This document shows, piece by piece, positions 12,147 to 15,471 of a stretch of DNA of 15,471 bases (its first letter is position 1; every line of letters starts with the position of its first letter). The translations under genes and the position numbers were made by a program. The stretch covers positions 1 through 15,471 of the forward strand of contig CAHJWV010000142.1 in NCBI GenBank assembly GCA_903643055.1, given 5' to 3'. This DNA comes from Burkholderiales bacterium (GTDB lineage: Bacteria; Pseudomonadota; Gammaproteobacteria; Burkholderiales; Burkholderiaceae). The notes beneath the pieces are model-generated. The model searched no databases. It saw only the letters and a program-made list of their open reading frames with translations, and was not told where the DNA came from.

Positions 12147-13049
12147 ATGCTGGAAGATGCCCGTGCGCCATATGCCATCCTGGCTCATCACCGGTCGGGG
12201 TCTAACTTCCTGAACGACCTGCTTCAGGCGCACCCGCAGCTGGAATGCATCAACGAGCCGATGTCGATGCACACCCCCCACTTCCGCGATTGCGACCTGG
12301 TGCCGTGGCGGCGCGAAGACTTCGACCGGCGTTGGCTGCATGCCTCGCTCGTGCCGCATGACGGCCTGCGCGATTTCCTGTTCGACTTCAAAGACTATCT
12401 GCTGCAGTCGCACCGCGGCCGCATCGTCGGCTTCAAGGAGACGGTGCTGTTCGGCAAGCTGGAATGGTTGCGCGAATTTTTGCCACCGCTGAAGGTCATC
12501 TTCCTGAAGCGCGACATCCGCGCGGTGGTGTCGTCGATCTTGCGCAGCCACCTGACCGAGCTGTGGAACTACTCGAAGCTGGTGCCTGCGGCCTATCAAC
12601 GCCTCTTTCCGGCGCATCACGCGCAGCGTCAAGTCGACCTCGAAACCGGCCTCGCGCTCCCATGGCATACACGAAACCCGAGCGGCGACGACAAGGTGCG
12701 TGCTGCCGCACTGGCGGCGATGAGTGTGGTGGTGCGTTATGAGCTTGCGCGGCGCGAGCTTCGGCATTTCGAGCACCGCATCTTGAGCCTCGAAGACATC
12801 GTGCAAAAGCCCGAGGTGTGCCTGAAGGTGATCACCGATTTCCTGAACGTCGACAGCGACGACGCGCCGCTGCGCTTTCTGCATGGCCGGCATGTCACCA
12901 GCCGCGGCGGGCTCTTCTCCTCGTTCCGCTCCCCCGAAGACACGCAGCACGCCTGGTCGTGGCATTTGAGCGCCGCGCAATTGCGCGCGATCGACGCGGT
13001 AACCGCTGCGGTGACCCATGCCACCCAGGCCCGGCCCCCTGATGGATGA
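12147..13049 (+). CDS. PAPS-dependent sulfotransferase family protein
   Basis: The protein has 300 residues with the sulfotransferase fold, probably soluble since no signal peptide or membrane helix is seen. The 5'-phosphosulfate loop is HHRSGSNFLNDLL (14-26), which replaces the more common RSGST form. The 3'-phosphate site is VIFLKRDIRAVVSSIL (117-132), with Arg122 and Ser129/Ser130 fitting PAP-binding residues. Later segments include ILSLEDIVQKPE, the usual Y/L-E-D-L region. It would move sulfate from PAPS to a hydroxyl or amino group of an unknown acceptor. cysC lies divergent next to it, and its stop overlaps the next gene by eight bases, so the two downstream genes are probably co-expressed. 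The acceptor cannot be read from sequence. Confidence 0.88.
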   Translation: MLEDARAPYAILAHHRSGSNFLNDLLQAHPQLECINEPMSMHTPHFRDCDLVPWRREDFDRRWLHASLVPHDGLRDFLFDFKDYLLQSHRGRIVGFKETVLFGKLEWLREFLPPLKVIFLKRDIRAVVSSILRSHLTELWNYSKLVPAAYQRLFPAHHAQRQVDLETGLALPWHTRNPSGDDKVRAAALAAMSVVVRYELARRELRHFEHRILSLEDIVQKPEVCLKVITDFLNVDSDDAPLRFLHGRHVTSRGGLFSSFRSPEDTQHAWSWHLSAAQLRAIDAVTAAVTHATQARPPDG

Positions 13050-13719
13050 CGCGTTGATTCGGCATTACATCGAAAATGCCGTGGCCTTTGTGCCAGCCGC
13101 CCGTGGCGCCCGCCCGCTGCGCATAGCGACCACGCTCGTCACCTGCGAGCTGGCCGTGGCCTTGTTGAATGCCATGCGCCATCCAGCGGAGCCGGCCGCA
13201 AGCTATGCGCACATCAACACGCACAATCCGCAAAGCCCGCTTCGCTATGAACCGAAATCCCAACGCTGGACTTGCGAGGCTGACCGGGCGCAGCACCCGG
13301 TGTCCGGCATCAACTGGGCCGGCGCGGCGCGCATCGCGGCGCAGCTGGGTGCGCGCCTGCCGTTTGCGCGCGAATGGGAATGCTTTGCCTCGAACAATGC
13401 GCCCGAGAAGACCTACCCTTGGGGTGACGCGGAGCCCACGTTGCAGCTCGCCAACTTCGGCGAGCATTTCAGTGGCACCACCCCCGTCGGCCAGTTCCCT
13501 GCGTCGGACATGGGCCTGTACGACCTGGCCGGCAACTTGAGCGAATGGTGCCAGGACCACCCCCAGGCCGATGGCAAGCCGATGCTGCTGGAGCGGGTGG
13601 TCAAGGGCGGCGCCTGGAGCAAGGACGCGGCCTGGCTGCGCATCGGCGCCAACCGCGGCAAATGGGAACGCCTGGGCACGACCACCATCGGGCTGCGCCC
13701 GGTCTGGGAAGCACGTTGA
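13042..13719 (+). CDS. Formylglycine-generating-enzyme-like (FGE-sulfatase/SUMF1 fold) protein lacking the C-terminal cysteine pair
   Basis: The protein has 225 residues. Family signatures are seen in order: HPVSGINWAGAARIAAQLGA (85-104), RLPFAREWE (105-113), YPWGD (125-129), GTTPVGQFPASDMGLYDLAG (145-164), NLSEWCQD (165-172), VVKGGAW (186-192) and a final GLRPVW. Genuine FGE has two copper-binding cysteines near the C-terminus; here that region, from LRIGANRG to GLRPVW, has none, so sulfatase activation is unlikely. Other members of the fold include EgtB-type sulfoxide synthases, PvdO and ligand-binding domains. The ATG at 13042 overlaps the sulfotransferase end by 8 bases (ATGGATGA); an ATG at 13018 is also open. 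Tight coupling suggests a role with the sulfotransferase, perhaps acceptor binding or modification. Function unknown. Confidence 0.85.
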   Translation: MDDALIRHYIENAVAFVPAARGARPLRIATTLVTCELAVALLNAMRHPAEPAASYAHINTHNPQSPLRYEPKSQRWTCEADRAQHPVSGINWAGAARIAAQLGARLPFAREWECFASNNAPEKTYPWGDAEPTLQLANFGEHFSGTTPVGQFPASDMGLYDLAGNLSEWCQDHPQADGKPMLLERVVKGGAWSKDAAWLRIGANRGKWERLGTTTIGLRPVWEAR

Positions 13720-13774
13720 CTGCCGCCGTTGGACGTTCAAGCTCGAACCCTCTGATGTGCCCTGGAGCCCACCG

Positions 13775-14473
13775 ATGAAGCTTGCGATCTTCGATCTCGA
13801 CGACACGCTGATCAACTTTGCCGCCACGCGCCAGGCCGCTTATCGCGGCATGGCCGATCTGCTGACGCGCGGCGGTGTGGACGCCCCGGCCTTTCTCGCG
13901 GCCTGCCCTGCGGTTGACCGCGCGCTCTTCGTGCTGTTCGAGACCGGGCAGATCAGCCGCGCCGACTACCGCCTGCGCCGCTTCAGCGAGCCGTTCGATG
14001 TGATTGGTGCGCCGCATCAACCGGCGTTGGTACAGCGGCTCAACACTTTCTTCATGGACTGTGTCAATGACACGCCCTTGCTGTTCGATGATGCAAAACC
14101 GGTGTTACAGGCCTTGCGCGTGGCAGGCATTCGCACTGCGATCCTGACCAACGGCCCGTCCGATGGCCAGCGCCGCAAGCTGAAGGCCACCGGCCTGACG
14201 GATGCCGTCGATGAAGTGGTGATCGGCGAAGAGATCGGCTTTCGCAAACCCTCGCCGCAAGCTTTTCATTGGGTCATTGACCGCTTCTCGCTGGGCCGCT
14301 GTGACGCGTTGATGATCGGCGACTCGCCGGAACTCGACCATGACGCCGCCCTCAGCGCGGGCCTTGGCGCGCGCCTGCTGGACCGCGAAGGCCACCACGC
14401 TGGCGGGGCACGCGAAGTGATCCAGTCGCTCGACGACGTGAGGGTCCAAGGGCTTATCCCCAAAATAACCTGA
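13775..14473 (+). CDS. HAD-family hydrolase, YjjG-like (possible nucleotidase)
   Basis: The protein has about 232 residues, HAD subfamily IA. Motif I is DLDDT (nucleophile Asp7, acid Asp9). A helical cap follows at about 15-95. Motif II is ILTNGP (about 122-127), motif III the lysine in FRKPSP, and motif IV GDSPELD (about 181-187). The region from TNGP through EEIGFRKP to GDSPELDHDAALSAGL resembles E. coli YjjG, a pyrimidine 5'-nucleotidase. Sulfotransferases release PAP, so a nucleotide phosphatase would make sense here, but normal PAP phosphatases (CysQ) are a different fold. The ATG has GGAG 7 bases before it; the longer open frame upstream overlaps the FGE-like gene and is a shadow. It follows that gene after 55 bases. 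Confidence 0.88.
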   Translation: MKLAIFDLDDTLINFAATRQAAYRGMADLLTRGGVDAPAFLAACPAVDRALFVLFETGQISRADYRLRRFSEPFDVIGAPHQPALVQRLNTFFMDCVNDTPLLFDDAKPVLQALRVAGIRTAILTNGPSDGQRRKLKATGLTDAVDEVVIGEEIGFRKPSPQAFHWVIDRFSLGRCDALMIGDSPELDHDAALSAGLGARLLDREGHHAGGAREVIQSLDDVRVQGLIPKIT

Positions 14474-14716
14474 TGACAACGCGGCGTAACAAGCGCAGCA
14501 TGTCAAACCTTACAGGTTGCCAAGCCCTTGCGGGCCTCGTACCCTTTGTTTTACGGCAGAGGGGTTCACGATGGCGGACTGCGGCGGCTGATCTACCCAG
14601 CTCCAAGCGTCTCACGCTCGCATGTGCTCGTCTGGACCCAGCCGCACTTGAAAGCAGAACGCCAGGGTTGTGACGAGAAGGCGGCCGCGGGCAAGCGTCG
14701 GCGCGAGGGGCACGCG
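14474..14716. other. Noncoding leader between the HAD gene and the binding-protein gene
   Basis: No convincing gene was found in these 243 bases. Two short hairpins follow the HAD stop: AACCT/AGGTT with a three-base loop (14506-14518) and GCCC/GGGC with a four-base loop (14524-14535), then a T-rich stretch. Together they may form a weak terminator. A promoter for the next gene probably lies here but could not be identified. Confidence 0.4.
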
Positions 14717-15471
14717 ATGTGGATTCAATCGATCAAGTGCGGGTGGCGCGCTGCGTCGCAGCGCTTTGTCGTTTCGCCTTCGCCCGCGTCACCGCCCGGT
14801 GCCGGGCCTGCGCTGGATCTCGAAGCCAGCATGGCTTTATTGCCACCCGCCCCACCGCTTGAAGCCAACCCGGCGACTCGGGCTAACGCTCGACCCGGCG
14901 CCTGGCGGGCCGCGCTGCTGACCGGCAGCAGCCTGCTGGTGCTGGGTGTGCTGGCCATCGTCTACCTCTCGATCCACCGCGAGTCGGCTGCCACGCTTAT
15001 CACCGACAAGCTGAGCATCGCGCTTTCCAGCACGCCGCACGCCGCGCTGCTGCACATCGCCGCCGCCAAGGGCTATTTCACCGACGAGGGCCTGGATGTC
15101 TCGGTGATGCCGGTCACCCACGGCAAGGCCGCGCTCGATCTGCTGGCCCAGGGCAAGAGCGATCTGGCCTCCGCGGCCGAAGTGCCTTTCGTGATTGCGG
15201 TAATGAAGGGCGCGGACCTCGGCATCGCCGCGACCATGGCGAGCATCTCCACCGAGATGGCAGTGGTCGTGCGGCGTGACCGCAGCATCGGCCACCCGCG
15301 CGATCTGGCGCAAAAGCGCATCGGCGTGACCTTCGGTACCAGCGGCGAATACTTTCTGTGGGCCTTTCTGATCCGCAACAAGCTGACACCGGGTTCGATC
15401 ACGCTGGTTGACCTGCCGCCCGACCAACTGGTGCTGGCGCTGACCGAAGGCCGCATCGATGCGGCTGCGAT
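14717..15471 (+). CDS. Membrane-anchored NMT1/THI5-like (SsuA/TauA fold) substrate-binding protein, 3' end beyond window
   Basis: About 251 codons are visible. The N-terminus (1-62) is rich in proline and alanine and has no cleavable signal or lipobox. A single hydrophobic helix follows at about 65-85 (LLTGSSLLVLGVLAIVYLSI). From about residue 98 the sequence is a type 2 periplasmic binding domain: LSIALSSTPHAALLHIAAAKGYFTDEGL, then GKSDLASAAEVPF, ISTEMAVVVRRD and RIGVTFGTSGEYFLW. The ATG at 14717 has GAGGGG 6 bases before it; an ATG at 14831 would remove part of the tail. An anchored binding domain preceded by a cytoplasmic tail is unlike a normal ABC binding protein, so it may be part of a sensor with output domains past the edge. 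It could instead be an ABC protein for sulfonates, nitrate or pyrimidines. Confidence 0.85.
   Translation, partial: MWIQSIKCGWRAASQRFVVSPSPASPPGAGPALDLEASMALLPPAPPLEANPATRANARPGAWRAALLTGSSLLVLGVLAIVYLSIHRESAATLITDKLSIALSSTPHAALLHIAAAKGYFTDEGLDVSVMPVTHGKAALDLLAQGKSDLASAAEVPFVIAVMKGADLGIAATMASISTEMAVVVRRDRSIGHPRDLAQKRIGVTFGTSGEYFLWAFLIRNKLTPGSITLVDLPPDQLVLALTEGRIDAAA

Noticed and set aside
12895..13827. Minus-strand open frame of 310 codons
   Set aside because: It is antisense to the FGE-like gene, whose own strand shows the full series of family signatures.
14473..14673. Small plus-strand open frame of 66 codons after the HAD gene
   Set aside because: It has no ribosome site or recognisable sequence features, and it spans the short hairpins that look like a 3' region.
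14837..15427. Minus-strand open frame of 196 codons
   Set aside because: It is antisense to the NMT1-like gene, whose translation matches a binding-protein fold.

Overview
The window looks like chromosomal DNA of a high-GC betaproteobacterium, probably order Burkholderiales (Comamonas / Leptothrix / Rubrivivax-like). The reasons are the GC-rich third positions, the Bug-type solute-binding protein, and an aromatic gene order close to the Comamonas pmdUKEFDABC operon. No rRNA or tRNA gene, CRISPR array, insertion sequence or phage gene was seen. Taxonomy is inferred from gene content only.

Region 1 (1-8048, minus strand) is a protocatechuate 4,5-cleavage (lig/pmd) operon, read from right to left. 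The order is pmdU (oxalomesaconate tautomerase), a 114-residue two-helix ORF where the transporter pmdK would be expected, pmdE/ligJ (hydratase), pmdF/ligK (aldolase), a DUF1932 NAD-dependent dehydrogenase-like gene, a Bug/TctC binding protein, pmdD/ligI (pyrone hydrolase), pmdA and pmdB (the two dioxygenase subunits) and pmdC (semialdehyde dehydrogenase, cut by the window edge). Several junctions overlap by 1-8 bases, which suggests translational coupling. Together the enzymes take protocatechuate to pyruvate and oxaloacetate.

Region 2 (8049-11226) holds regulation and peripheral metabolism. A divergent LysR regulator faces pmdU. Between them lies a T-N11-A inverted repeat centred about 65 bases upstream of the start inferred from a candidate sigma-70 promoter. 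Next come pobA (4-hydroxybenzoate 3-monooxygenase, tail-to-tail with the LysR gene) and a divergent AraC/PobR-type regulator. PobA feeds protocatechuate into the operon, so the window encodes a complete route from 4-hydroxybenzoate to central metabolites.

Region 3 (11271-14473) is a less familiar sulfur group. cysC (APS kinase, minus strand) is divergent from a plus-strand set of a PAPS-type sulfotransferase, a formylglycine-generating-enzyme-like protein without the usual C-terminal cysteine pair, and a YjjG-like HAD phosphatase. The two divergent units share a 10-base inverted repeat, each arm starting with a perfect TTGACA. I infer a small sulfation module with its own PAPS supply; its substrate is unknown.

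Region 4 (14474-15471) has a 243-base leader and the start of a membrane-anchored NMT1/THI5-like (SsuA/TauA fold) binding protein that runs off the right edge. No stretch without a gene exceeds 300 bases.
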